From the NCBI GenBank assembly GCA_034440615.1, contig JAOTOM010005103.1:405001-469000 (forward strand): a DNA stretch of 64,000 nucleotides. The letters run 5' to 3'. The translations under genes and the position numbers were made by a program. Under the pieces are notes generated by a model that was not told where the DNA came from, searched no databases, and was given only the letters and a program-made list of their open reading frames with translations. Every line of letters starts with the position of its first letter. Positions within the stretch are counted from its first letter, which is position 1. This document shows positions 1 through 9,566 of this stretch, in pieces. The stretch comes from Ashinkailepas kermadecensis (Eukaryota > Arthropoda > Thecostraca > Neolepadidae).

Positions 1-227
1 TCTCCACAATGGACACACTGCCACGGGGCATGGTGAACTATTGTCTCCACAGTGGACACACTGCCAAGGGGCATGGTGAACTATTGTCTCCACAGTGGAC
101 ACACTGCCAAGGGGCATGGTGAACTATTGTCTCCACAGTGGACACACTGCCAAGGGGCATGGTGAACTATGGTCTCCACAATAGACACGCTGCCAAGGAG
201 CATGGTGAACTATGGTCTCCACAATGG

Positions 228-394
228 TTGGTTGGTTGGTTATTGGTTTTTACGACACGTCGACTGTTGAGTCATGTAGCGTCGCCAATCTCTCATTCCG
301 ATTGGTCGCGGGCGAAGAGTAGCGACAGGTGAGACTCGAACCCACAACCTTTCGATTGTGAGACGAGCATCTTACTCCTGGACCACTAGTCCCC
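228..394 (-). mobile_element. tRNA-derived SINE (Val-CAC-like head), copy 1 in 43-bp array
   Basis: Read on the minus strand it starts GGGGACTAGTGGTCC, carries a B-box-like GGTTCGAGTCT and a CTCACAA anticodon-like loop. It continues into the central domain (CGCGACCAATCGG) and ends in a CCAATAACCAACCAACC-type tail. It lies between two partial 43-bp units and the flanking GGTCTCCACAATGG occurs on both sides, so the target duplication cannot be told from the array itself. It shares the variant CTCATTCCGATTGG with the copy at 494-656, whereas the other full copies read CTCACGCCGATTGG. Confidence 0.9.
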
Positions 395-493
395 TGGTCT
401 CCACAATGGACACACTGCCAAGGAGCATGGTGAACTATGGTCTCCACAATAGACACACTGCCAAGGAGCATGGTGAACTATGGTCTCCACAAT

Positions 494-656
494 GGTTAGT
501 TGGTTATTGGTTTTACGACACGTCGACCGTTGAGTCATGTAGCGTCGCCAATCTCTCATTCCGATTGGTCGCGGGCGAAGAGTAGCGACAGGTGAGACTC
601 GAACCCACAACCTTTCGATTGTGAGACGAGCATCTTACCCCTAGACCACTAGTCCC
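494..656 (-). mobile_element. tRNA-derived SINE (Val-CAC-like head), copy 2 in 43-bp array
   Basis: Same structure as the copy at 228-394, with head near 656 and tail near 494. The shared CATTCC variant and the shared position inside a 43-bp unit suggest that the two copies derive from one insertion carried along by array duplication. Confidence 0.9.
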
Positions 657-1023
657 TCTAGGTCTCCAAATTGACAACTCAGCGCATTAATATGGTCTCC
701 ACAATAGACACACTGCCAAGGAGCATGGTGAACTATGGTCTCCACAATGGACACACTGCCAAGGAGCATGGTGAACTATGGTCTCCACAATGGACACACT
801 GCCAAGGAGCATGGTGAACCATGGTCTCCACAATGGACACACTGCCAAGGAGCATGGTGAACTATGGTCTCCACAATGGACACACTGCCAAGGGGCATGG
901 TGAACTATGGTCTCCACAGTGGACAAACTGCCAAGGGGCATGGTGAACTATGGTCTCCACAATGGACACACTGCCAAGGAGCATGGTGAACCATGGTCTC
1001 CACAATGGACACACTGCCAAGGG

Positions 1024-1422
1024 CACAACATTCAGTACACGCCGGATTCGTGCTGCCAGCTTTGCACTGCCGGAAGCTTGGTGGTGCACCACGTTGTCAG
1101 GCAATTTTTGACGGTCGGCAGTTCTAGCCCAGGATCACACGACTAGCAGGGTGCAGGATCACACAACCAGCAATTCCATACGGCAAACCTCGGCTGAATG
1201 CTCTGTCGTAAATACAAAAAAAAAACTGTGAGAGGGCTTCGAACATCTGGCGATGTCAAGATCTTTGCCTCCACGGGAAATTGCCTTGAATCGGTATATA
1301 TTTTAAATGGCGTTCCAGTGCATTTGATGACAAATTTAATATCACCAAAATATATAATATAATGCTTTCTGGATTGCAAGTTCACCGCGGTGATCTGCAA
1401 GAGATGATACATAATCTGGACT
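1024..1422. other. Non-genic stretch
   Basis: Unique sequence apart from a short imperfect duplication of AGGATCACACGACTAGCAGG at about 1132-1172. An A run lies at about 1209. No gene is recognised. Confidence 0.5.
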
Positions 1423-1437
1423 TGAGAACGAAAAGGA

Positions 1438-1500
1438 TTGATTTATTTATTTATTATTTGGGCTTAAGGGCGCGCCGACTACATGGTCATTTGGCGACCA
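1438..1500 (-). mobile_element. Ultra-short retroposon (63 bp) with perfect 15-bp TSD
   Basis: TGAGAACGAAAAGGA occurs at 1423-1437 and again at 1501-1515, exactly flanking the 63-bp insert. On the minus strand the insert starts TGGTCGCCAAATGACC, contains GTCGGCGCGCCCTTAAGCCC and ends in an AAAT-rich tail. Its 3' half resembles the SINE tail block (GACGTGTCGTAAAACC). It is the longest member of a family with copies near 6.4, 13.8, 18.3, 20.7 and 40.7 kb. It has no tRNA head, so it may be a 5'-truncated form of a larger element or a genuine miniature element. Confidence 0.85.
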
Positions 1501-1515
1501 TGAGAACGAAAAGGA

Positions 1516-1917
1516 ATTACGAGTGGGCTCGTGTCATGCGACACCTATTTTTGGACATACCTTGAGCAATACACGGCTATCGAAACGAAGAGAGAAATCA
1601 GTCCAAAATGAGGATCTTGTTATAACATTGTGGCATGCTTCAAGTTCCGCAGCAGTACGTTTTAGTCCATGGCTGACGAGCGCGAGAGAGCTATAATGTC
1701 ATGCCCTCATATCACGCGGTTAGACTTCGGAGGTACATCAAAGTAGGTGCAAATTCTTAGGTACACCTATTTGACGACCCAACGAAGCGAAATGTAACCA
1801 CAGTATTCTAAGGAATTCTAGAAATGTGTCACTCCCCTGTGTAGGATGAATGAAAACACTACTGTATGTTAACTGGACAGTCGTTTTCCTTGCTTGATTG
1901 GGGAGTGTGACACGTGT
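1516..1917. other. Non-genic stretch
   Basis: No repeat, RNA gene or conserved protein is recognised here. Confidence 0.4.
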
Positions 1918-1930
1918 AGGAACTGAGCGA

Positions 1931-2088
1931 GGGGACAAGTAGTCTAGGGGTAAGTTGCCCGTCTCACAATCGAAAGATTGTGTGCTCAAGTCTCACCTGT
2001 CGCTACTCTTCGCCCGCGACCGATCGGTGTGAGAGATTGGCGACGCTACATGACTCAACGGTCGACGTGTCGTAGACCAATAATCACC
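1931..2088 (+). mobile_element. tRNA-derived SINE (Val-CAC-like head) with 13-bp TSD
   Basis: One of only three SINEs on the plus strand. The head starts GGGGACAAGTAGTCTAGGGG (A-box region) with a CTCACAA loop. The B box is degenerate (TGCTCAAGTCTC). The central domain CGCGACCGATCGGTGTG and the tail GTCGACGTGTCGTAGACC follow. Flanking AGGAACTGAGCGA (1918-1930) and AGGAACTAAGCGA (2089-2101) form a target duplication with one mismatch. Confidence 0.9.
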
Positions 2089-2091
2089 AGG

Positions 2092-2121
2092 AACTAAGCG
2101 ACTAGACACAGTCGCTTAGTT
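2092..2121. other. Perfect 12-bp inverted repeat (hairpin), 6-nt loop
   Basis: AACTAAGCGACT (2092-2103) is the exact reverse complement of AGTCGCTTAGTT (2110-2121). The left arm overlaps the right-hand target duplication of the SINE at 1931-2088. Function is unknown. Confidence 0.8.
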
Positions 2122-3999
2122 AGACCTCGGGCCACTCAATCAAAAACACCAACTCCGAACACGTTGGCGAGACCAAAGTTTAGAAATGCATAGAGCATCT
2201 TTGCCGTTGATCTACATCATGCATACCATGCAAAGGCCCTCACACCCACCGATAATGCGTCTCTTGCACGTTAGCAAGAAAGAGGGAAGTGAATGAATAG
2301 GAAATGAAAGAGAGAATATTAATTTATGCACAACATGGACCGGAATGATGCGAATGCTTCACATTTTTCACACACTGTATCCGCCTCTGCGATGACATAT
2401 CGAAAGTCACGCCCTCCCGCACTTTACAGTCATGAGCGAAATTTTAAATCCAGCCACACATAAAGACGATCCCACTCACGGCGCAGAGGTTCACAAATCA
2501 TCGAGGTTCACAAATCATCGGCCATTCACAATTCATGGCGCAGATCCGGTCGGTGCCCCTGGGAACGGCTCGCCGGCCCGCGTATCTCTTGTTCTCGTTG
2601 GGAGATGGCCGACTGGACACGGTCGTAAGTCCAGACCTGGCCACGCACAGGCGAGTCCAGGGCACGACTTGCCACGGGTGGAAATGTGAGCTGAACGACT
2701 GACCATCGCAAAATAGCATGCCCGCCAATCATCTCCCCTGGTGACTTGTCCCGACTTCGTCGACAATGGCCCACCCTCCGGCGTGCCTGAACGCGCCCCT
2801 GCGACGATCAGCGCTCCTCCCACACAGCGGCGTTCATGATTTAGCAAATCCATAAATACACGTCAGCATTACGGCGGCGGAATTTCCCGGCCTCGCCGTC
2901 GCAGCGGGCGGTCTGCGGACACGAGTGGGCAGTGGTGCCAGGTGGGACACCATCACGCTCCGACTTATGGGCTGTGATCATGCATTTGGAGAGGACATTT
3001 CGGAGCGTTCAACATTGCGGAACACATTTTTTTTCTTTCTAACCTTCAAAACTTTGTGTTGGCACTTCGCGAGCAGACTTGAACACGTACATCACGCACC
3101 AATGTGTTAGCTGTTCTTTTCGAACAACTCCGCTCATTCTCTGGTGAAGAAATGAATGGATAATTTTCCGGAGGGCATGATGTTTTGGATGACTTACATC
3201 CGAGACAAGGCAATGAATGAATCAAATACTGGACGCCACCCGCTACAATAGTTAGCCCACGTGATACTATTCCTGTTGTGATGCGGGTCGGTATTTAATG
3301 TTGCCGATGAGTTCACACCAACGGTGGCGCGTGTGGTCAAGTGGTCAAATGACCTAACACTCCCTCGGGCCAGATCGTTGAAGAGGAATACGGGATGGAA
3401 TACCGCATCACTTTAGCGGTCTAACACGCAGCACACAAATATACTTACTAACGTTTACATTCCATGCACAATCCACGTCTCCCTTTGTAGACGTCCCATG
3501 CAAGATTTGACAGTCACACTCGGTAGGTGCTGTAATTCAGGATGACACAGAAAATGCACCATCAGTCAACAACTGCCGTCTTAATTGAGCCACCATTGCT
3601 GCTTTATTGTCACAGTAATAGCACGGCGTTCGTTTGGCACGCGGACAATCGTCGACACACACTTCCGTCAATGAAGATCCGTGTACGTGCACTGTCTTTT
3701 TTGCTACATCGATTCGCGATACAAACGACAGGCGTACACGGTGTCAACAAACAAGCCACCTGCAGCAACGAACGAAAAGAAACCACCCAGGATCACGATC
3801 CGGGTCGGCAACTACATGGTTGCCCACTGCACCATGCCATGTGTCAGTCACAGCCGCAGACACGGCGCGGGCCCAACACCGACCCCGACTGAGAGTCGCC
3901 CGCCGGCAGGCTCACGGTCACGGGTCGCCAGGATCTGGGTTGTCGGCGTACGCCACAGTCGTGTGCCTGGATTTGCATTTTCAGTTGTAGTTGTAGCTG
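2122..3999. other. Non-genic stretch
   Basis: No recognisable gene. There is a tandem 17-bp duplication (TTCACAAATCATCG core) at about 2489-2522. Overlapping open frames at 2432-2853 and 3542-4013 are short, overlap one another on both strands or in different frames, and show no recognisable domain. Confidence 0.5.
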
Positions 4000-4000
4000 T

Positions 4001-4198
4001 GGGGTCGCAGTAGCTCAGTCGGTAGGCCGTTGAACTCTTGATCGCACGGTCGTGGATTCGAATCCCACAACCGACGGGATTACATAGCTCATCCGCGACC
4101 AATCGGCGTGAGAAGTTGGCGACGCTGTAAGGCCTAGCAGTTGAATGCGTCGTAAAAGGGTCCAGGGTTCTTCTTGTGTTTGTATTTGTATTTGTATG
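4001..4198 (+). mobile_element. tRNA-Lys-derived SINE
   Basis: GGGGTCGCAGTAGCTCAGTC (from 4001) matches the 5' part and A box of a tRNA-Lys. The anticodon-like loop is CTCTTGA (CTT in the anticodon position) and the B box is GATTCGAATCC. The central domain CGCGACCAATCGGCGTGAG and the tail GAATGCGTCGTAAAA follow, then GGTTCTTCTTG and a TTTGTA-type simple repeat. The head is compared with tRNA-Lys from memory. The long extra body and multiple dispersed copies make it a SINE rather than a tRNA gene. Confidence 0.9.
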
Positions 4199-4199
4199 A

Positions 4200-5062
4200 C
4201 CGATATATGCACCCGACTCAGTCGTGGCTATTCATGTTCAGTCGATACGAAATGAAACATTCATTTTGAACAATACAGATGCTGCGGAGAGGATAGTAAA
4301 GGTTTGTGCCGCTTTACGACGCACCAGCAGAGGCGTCGCCCGTCTCTCATCCTGGCAGGAAGGGGGGCGGGCATCGAAGACAGGGAAGGACACACGAAGG
4401 TTGCGGGGTTGGTACTGATACCTGGGCACCCTGATCAGAGGTTGTCAGAGGTTGTCAGAGGTTGTCAGCCACGGGCGCCATGCTCTGCGACCTTGGGTAG
4501 GACCAGGGTGCAAGGGTACGGCACAGTGGAGGTCGTGTAAGTGCACATGCATATGCAGCACGGTGGTGACTGATGACGCAGCTTCGCCTCGCACTGCGTG
4601 GCCTTCACGACCATGCAGTTGCGATTGGCCAGTCATCTGCTGAGCCTACGTCCGGTGGTTTCGCGGTCATCGTTGCGGTTCGTGCCGATTCCCTCGTACG
4701 GTTCGTGTCATCTTCCCTCGTGCGGTTCGTGCCGCTTCCCTGGTGCGGTTCGTGCCGCTTCCCTCGTCATAGCTTTCACTGTATCTGTTGACATTGCAAT
4801 ATTGTTTTCTTAGTTATTATTTTCCTGTTTGCCTTCTATCTTCGGTGTGACGGCATTTGTCGGATTTTCACGGGATCTGAACAATGCAAGCTGAAATTCA
4901 GCGCTACGATCGTCTGTTGGCACCGAACAGTGCATTTCTCAACTGGCTTCTTCTCAAGATGTCTTACTTTAGGTCAATCCAGGTTCGACCATGGTGTCAC
5001 ACTGACGAAAAAGGTATATCCGGACGAGTGATTGATGGCCGCATCCTGCCGCAGTTGGTCGG
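4200..5062. other. Non-genic stretch with two small tandem repeats
   Basis: AGGTTGTCAG occurs three times in tandem at about 4438-4468. A roughly 23-bp unit containing GGTTCGTGCCGCTTCCCTCG occurs about four times at 4676-4771. No gene is recognised. Confidence 0.6.
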
Positions 5063-5377
5063 TTAACACGCGCACTGGGGGGGGGGGGCGAAATCCGCCC
5101 ACCCCTCCGGTTTTTCGCAAATAACTGCAGATTTTACCGGTCGATATACGCACTTTTCGGTGTACCTGCTTAGAAATGAACGGCGCGTCGTTTAAAGCAA
5201 TACAAATGGAAATCGGCCGAAAATTTTTCAAGTTAGGGGCCGCTAAAGTCAAAAAATGTTATAGCGCTAGACCAAAAAAATCGGCGCTGATGCGCTTCCA
5301 GTATACTGACAAAAGGGAAGTGTTCTAGGCAACACTAGCGACTTGTTTGATGCATATTGATATGCTGTATAGTTTCA

Positions 5378-5412
5378 AGGTCATGTTAGGTCACCAAGGT
5401 CAAGTTAGGTCA
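5378..5412 (+). promoter_or_regulatory. Four AGGTCA half-sites (DR4-DR3-DR4)
   Basis: AGGTCA lies at 5378, 5388, 5397 and 5407, separated by 4, 3 and 4 bases. The inverse motif TGACCT occurs at 5644, 5799, 5809 and 5824, with TGACCT-n-AGGTCA everted pairs at 5644-5656 and 5824-5836. AGGTCA is the classic nuclear-receptor half-site. The cluster lies inside the piggyBac-like element, so it may be only transposon sequence; binding is not shown. Confidence 0.45.
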
Positions 5413-5547
5413 AGTTCATGACAGGTTAATGGAACCAAACTTGAAAAACTGGAATGTTGCCATAAATGCACTACTGGTTGTCATTTGTACTGTTTGTCAT
5501 TGCGTTGACATACTTTATTCATGTACTTTACTCCCTTCTTCACGAAG

Positions 5548-5581
5548 CCGATTGCTCCGAGCTGCCCGACGGAGCAATCGG
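5548..5581. other. 12-bp inverted repeat inside the piggyBac-like element
   Basis: CCGATTGCTCCG (5548-5559) and CGGAGCAATCGG (5570-5581) are exact reverse complements with a 10-nt loop. Confidence 0.75.
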
Positions 5582-5993
5582 GCGGGCGGCCGGTTCCGGT
5601 AACTGGAACAGGTAACTGACCTGATAAAGTGGTGCTATATAGGTGACCTGAGGTCAAATGTTGGGTCTAGCATCTGCATTGCATCATTAGTAATGTCCAA
5701 AACATCATTGATGCCAATTTTTGAGCATTTAAACACAATCACAGCGATCCATAACGATGACAAGCCAAGCCACGCAAAACCGGAAAATTTTGGCAATCTG
5801 ACCTCATTTGACCTTGAAGATATTGACCTAAGGTCACGAAAATTGGACACAATAGAGTTCACTACCGTGCCCATCCACCCTGCGAATTTCGTTCCTCCAG
5901 CTTTACTAGGAGCCGAGATCTTAGGGGGGGGGGCGGAATCCGCCCCCCCTCCAGTGCGCGTAATTCTCAGAGGCCCTCCAGGGCGCGTGTTAA

Positions 5994-6423
5994 GGCTTAC
6001 CCTTCGTCAGTTGGGGTGGTGCGGTGTGTATCTTAGTCCAATAACTTGCTTATGCCATATTATAAATATGACTTTGCCGGTGTCGGTCCATCGCCCAGCC
6101 GCGGCGGCAGGCTGTATTGCTGCCCGCCCGCCGCGACTGGGATTACAAGAAAACAGAGAAAAATGAAGAGACAGACGGGCGGGGTGGTAACGTCACTGTG
6201 CTCGCGTCTGCTCCGTCCTCCTCCGTCCGGCGGTGCGTCATTGTTATCAGTCTGTTGTGTCGCGTCGCCTGCGTCCCGTCAGCCTTCTTATCAGCCCCCC
6301 CCTACCCCCGCACGTCTCTCCGTAGCGAGTGGTCCTCGCAGCCCGGCTGTTCTGCGCCTCCCCATCGGCGTCGTTAGCTTCATTTACTCGCTTCTTGCAA
6401 ATCGCATTTGTGTTAGACATTAG
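5994..6423. other. Non-genic, pyrimidine- and CpG-rich stretch
   Basis: Several overlapping short open frames are present, but none shows a recognisable domain. No repeats were seen before the insertion at 6437. Confidence 0.4.
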
Positions 6424-6436
6424 GGCCTCGGAGTGT

Positions 6437-6470
6437 TGGTTAGTTATTTGGGCTGAAGGGCGCGCCGACT
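6437..6470 (-). mobile_element. Ultra-short retroposon (34 bp) with perfect 13-bp TSD
   Basis: GGCCTCGGAGTGT is present at 6424-6436 and 6471-6483 on either side of a 34-bp insert. The minus strand of the insert reads AGTCGGCGCGCCCTTCAGCC followed by CAAATAACTAACCA. It matches the 3' half of the insert at 1438-1500. The insert's head end and target site were then copied into the array at 6451-7022. Confidence 0.85.
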
Positions 6471-7022
6471 GGCCTCGGAGTGTGCAGGCTACCATTGTCA
6501 TGGGACGACGACAACTGAGCTAATTGCACGGGTTGTCATTGTTAGGTGTGACGAACAATTAGAGTGACCAGTGCGAGCGTCTCGTGCCGAAGAAGAACCT
6601 TAAGGGCGCGCCGACTGGCCTCGGAGTGTGCAGGCTACCATTGTCATGGGACGACGACAACTGAGCTAATTGCACGGGTTGTCATTGTTAGGTGTGACGA
6701 ACAATTAGAGTGACCAGTGCGAGCATCTGTGCAGAAGATTAAGCGCGCCGACTGGCCTCGGAGGGGCAGGGCTACCATTGTCATGGGACGACGACAACTG
6801 AGCTAATTGCACGGGTTGTCATTGTTAGGTGTGACGAACAATTAGAGTGACCAGTGCGAGCATCTCGTGCCGAAGAAGAACCTTAAGGGCGCGCGTGCTT
6901 GGGTGCAGGCTACCATTGTCATGGGACGACGACGACAACTGAGCTAATTGCACGGGTTGTCATTGTTAGGTGTGACGAACAATTAGAGTGACCAGTGCGA
7001 GCGTCTCGTGCCGAAGAAGAAC
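6451..7022. repeat. Tandem repeat of about 136-146 bp, four copies
   Basis: GCAGGCTACCATTGTC (or GCAGGGCTACC) recurs at 6484, 6630, 6766 and 6905. Each unit contains ATTGCACGGGTTGTCATTG and ends in GAAGAAGAACCTT joined to AAGGGCGCGCC. The AAGGGCGCGCC segment is part of the 34-bp insert and GAACCTT resembles a SINE tail, so retroposon pieces are incorporated in the unit. Confidence 0.9.
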
Positions 7023-7189
7023 CTTCGATTGCTCTACGACGCATTCGATCACTGGGCCATACAGCGTCGCCAGCCCTTCACGCCGATCGGTCGCGTGTAG
7101 ACGCTAGTTACTTTCGCCGGTTGTGGGATTCAAACCCATGATCTTACGATCAAGAGTCTAACGCTCCACCGACTCAGCTACCGCCACCC
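7020..7189 (-). mobile_element. tRNA-Lys-derived SINE
   Basis: On the minus strand the head runs from 7189 (GGGTGGCGGTAGCTGAGTCG) through a CTCTTGA loop and B box GGTTTGAATCC. It is followed by a diverged central domain and the tail GAATGCGTCGTAGAGC. The tail abuts the tandem array at 6451-7022. No clean target duplication was found. Confidence 0.85.
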
Positions 7190-7230
7190 TTCTTGTGTTG
7201 AATATGGCACCGCCACGCTACGGGGAAAAT

Positions 7231-7403
7231 GAAGAACCTTGGTTTTACGAATACAACGCGTGCACGCGTGACTATGCTGCGTTGCCCCTCCCTCACGCTC
7301 AATGGCCAAGGGGAGGCTGAAATACCAAGCAGCAGCCGAGATTTGAACCCCAGACCCTACATCAATGTGAGAAGCGCGCTACCCACTAGGCCATCGGCTC
7401 CCC
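7231..7403 (-). mobile_element. SINE with a third tRNA-like head
   Basis: The minus strand starts GGGGAGCCGATGGCCTAGTG (A-box-like) and has a B box GGTTCAAATCTC. The middle part differs from that of the Lys and Val types, but it ends in TTCGTAAAACCAAGGTTCTT, the same tail type. It is probably a distinct SINE family; amino-acid identity of the head is not assigned. Confidence 0.7.
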
Positions 7404-7456
7404 ATCATTTCATGCTATCTTGCAGGATCCACATTCATACCGCGTCCTCATGGCGG

Positions 7457-7640
7457 AACCGTTCCACCGGTTTACAACGCAGTCATATATGTTGGTCGGT
7501 CTCTTCACTCCGACCACACCTCTCACCCCTGCCCCAAGGATGACATGAAAGTCCAAATCCCAGGCGATCGCTAAGGTTTGACCACGAGACCCCACATTTG
7601 TCAGACCACCGACGCACTTACCGCTACGCCACTGCGCCCA
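7457..7640 (-). mobile_element. SINE-like element with a fourth tRNA-like head
   Basis: The minus strand starts GGGCGCAGTGGCGTAGCGG with an A-box-like TAGCGTAGCGGTAAGTGCG and a degenerate B box (GTGGTCAAACC). It ends CTGCGTTGTAAACCGG, echoing the GCGTCGTAAAA tail. It is more diverged than its neighbours, and three SINE-like units lie head to tail here (7020-7640). Confidence 0.55.
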
Positions 7641-8899
7641 CGCGCCCAGCGGTAGCTCGGACCGAGCGGATCACGGCCCTCCAACCCACAGAACTTGGCT
7701 TAAGCGAAGCAGATGATTTACGTCGAAGGAAAGCACACCGAATGGCGTACCTGTCGGCCGGTTGACGGACCGGTGCTATGTCCGTGGCAACGCAAATATT
7801 GACGGAGGCCGAGCGAATGGCATCACAGGTAATCTGACATCTTTACTTACTGTGGTTGAGATATCGCTGTTTTGTGAGGAAACCATGCGATACAAATTCA
7901 GCGTTCTCTACGTCGCATCAATAACATGTTTAGTTCAAATCTGTTCTTAACAAGCCCCAGTGTTGACACGATCCATCGCCACATGACGTCTGGACGTGTG
8001 AAGTCCGCACAGGTCAATCACGTCAAATCAAGGGACGCTCCAACTCATATGCTTCATCGTGTCCACGTGATGTTCTCAACGCAACTTTGTGAACGCAACG
8101 TCAACTTCCGGGCAGAACGTGTCCAAAGCGCAGGGGCGGATCCAGCCAACCGGTTTTGTGGCGTCCCAAACAAGTATCGCACATTTGATAAAAACGCATC
8201 GGCTTTGCATAACATGAAACCTGAAGTTGGGATCTAAAAACATATTTGCCAGGTAAAATATTCATAGCTTTTCCGCAAATCGTGAATGAAGGCTAATTTT
8301 GCTATATAAATCAGGTCATCTTGAGAGAGGAGAACACCGTCCCGTACCCCACCGCCCGCGATCCGCCGCATTGAGTGTCGTGGTGACGTGGAATCCTGGA
8401 TGCATCCGTCCACAGCATGGGTCCAGTAAAAACTCTAGGTGTCTTCCTTAAAATAAACAGTCTTATGGTAAGTAAAAAGTCCATTCCAACGGGCAAGAGC
8501 ACCCAACATTCATGGTGCATATATACCATGCATATTCATGGCAAGTATAAGTTTGATTGGCAACGGTGATACGAAAAAAAAAACATTGTAACCACGTGCC
8601 AAGCAGTGCCAACCTTTGCCCAGCGCAGATACCACCGAATGGGGAAATCCTGACTGCGCGCTCGTGCACGGACATAACGCTCCAAACCGGCTTTTATCGC
8701 GTCTGTCAACGGGCCAGGACAAGCGGCGCGATAATTAATACCGCCAGACAGCCTGTCGTCTGGACGCCACACGGTCTGTCCATCCGACATCCAACACACA
8801 ACACAAAGGGCTGGTCTTGGACAGCGCCGGACAGTCCACAGCGCGCTAACGCTCAGGAGAAGGGGTGGGAAATCCGGGAAATGGACGATGGCGACCGTG
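7641..8899. other. Non-genic stretch
   Basis: No repeat larger than a few bases and no recognisable gene. Short open frames on both strands are unsupported. Confidence 0.4.
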
Positions 8900-9067
8900 C
8901 TGAGATACACCGGCACCAAACAAGTCCCGACATGCATCGACATGCAGCTCTTAGAACGGGCCATACAGTTATGTAGGGTACGACTGAGATACACCGGCAC
9001 GAAACAAGTCCCGACATGCATCGACATGCAGCTCTTAGAACGGGCCATACAGTTATGTAGGGTACGA
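8900..9067. repeat. 84-bp tandem duplication
   Basis: CTGAGATACACCGGCAC starts at 8900 and 8984, and a third partial start lies at 9068. The copies are almost identical (ACCAAAC versus ACGAAAC), so the duplication is recent. Confidence 0.9.
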
Positions 9068-9117
9068 CTGAGATACACCCGCGGAGGTGTCTCCCCTCCG
9101 GATCAGATATCTCCGCT

Positions 9118-9260
9118 CATTCAGTATCGTGCAAAACCTCTCATTGCTGGTTTTTCCTCCGCTCCTTCAGTATCGTGCAAAACCTCTGCAAAACCTCTCA
9201 TTTCTGCCTTTTCCTCCGCTCCTTCAGTATCGTGCAAAACCTCTCATTTCTGTCTTTTCG
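9118..9260. repeat. Three-copy imperfect repeat of about 50 bp
   Basis: TTCAGTATCGTGCAAAACCT followed by CTCATTTCTG and TTTTCCTCCGCTC recurs three times. The middle copy has an internal duplication of GCAAAACCTCT. Confidence 0.8.
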
Positions 9261-9454
9261 TCATACGGGAGGTTTGGTCAGATATGGTCAAAGGTGTCAA
9301 ATGATCCCGATAAAACGATAGTTTTAGGTTTAAGTACTGGCTTTTGACTGAACCATCGCTAAATGACTGTCTTCGGGTCACTTTCTATGTATTTTCCTCC
9401 CCTGTGAAACGCTTGCCTGCGATAGTGGGTTCTGAGCGATATTTCGCTTCAGGT

Positions 9455-9566
9455 TGCCGTCCTGCCCACCTGACCTCCTGCCCACCTAACCTCCTGATCT
9501 GTCCACCTGACCTGCCCACCTGACCTCCTGCCCTCTTGGCCACCTGACTTCCTGACCTCCTGACCG
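9455..9566. repeat. Degenerate CCTGCCCACCTGACCT repeat
   Basis: Variants of CTGCCCACCTGACCTC recur about seven times with irregular spacing. It is a degraded minisatellite. Confidence 0.7.

Larger units (their letters stand above)
1..1023. repeat. 43-bp minisatellite, interrupted by two SINE copies
   Basis: The unit begins TCTCCACAATGGACACACTG and recurs at 1, 44, 87 and onward with a strict 43-bp step. Variants are CAGTGG/CAATGG and GGGGCATGG/GGAGCATGG. The array runs off the left edge of the window. It is interrupted at about 228-394 and 494-656 by SINE copies, and about 657-690 is a degraded spacer. No protein is supported; the short open frames across it are repeat by-products. Confidence 0.95.
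5063..5993. mobile_element. Non-autonomous DNA transposon, piggyBac-like (TTAA flanks)
   Basis: TTAACACGCGCACTGGGGG at 5063 is matched in inverse by CCCTCCAGGGCGCGTGTTAA ending at 5993, an inverted terminal repeat of about 20 bp with few mismatches. TTAA on each outer edge (5063-5066 and 5990-5993) is what piggyBac-type insertion leaves. Inside each end is a G run and a near-palindrome (GGGGCGGAATCCGCCCC on the right, a variant on the left). A second inner copy of the right terminus (CCAGTGCGCG) lies at 5951-5960. No transposase frame is present. The superfamily call is inferred from the TTAA alone. Confidence 0.65.

Noticed and set aside
4001..4075. Functional tRNA-Lys gene
   Set aside because: The head matches a tRNA, but it is fused to the SINE body and tail found in several other copies, and its arms are mispaired.
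5073..5956. Alternative transposon boundary CACTGG...CCAGTG
   Set aside because: Inner inverted repeats exist, but the outer pair (5063/5993) matches over a longer stretch and gives TTAA on both sides.
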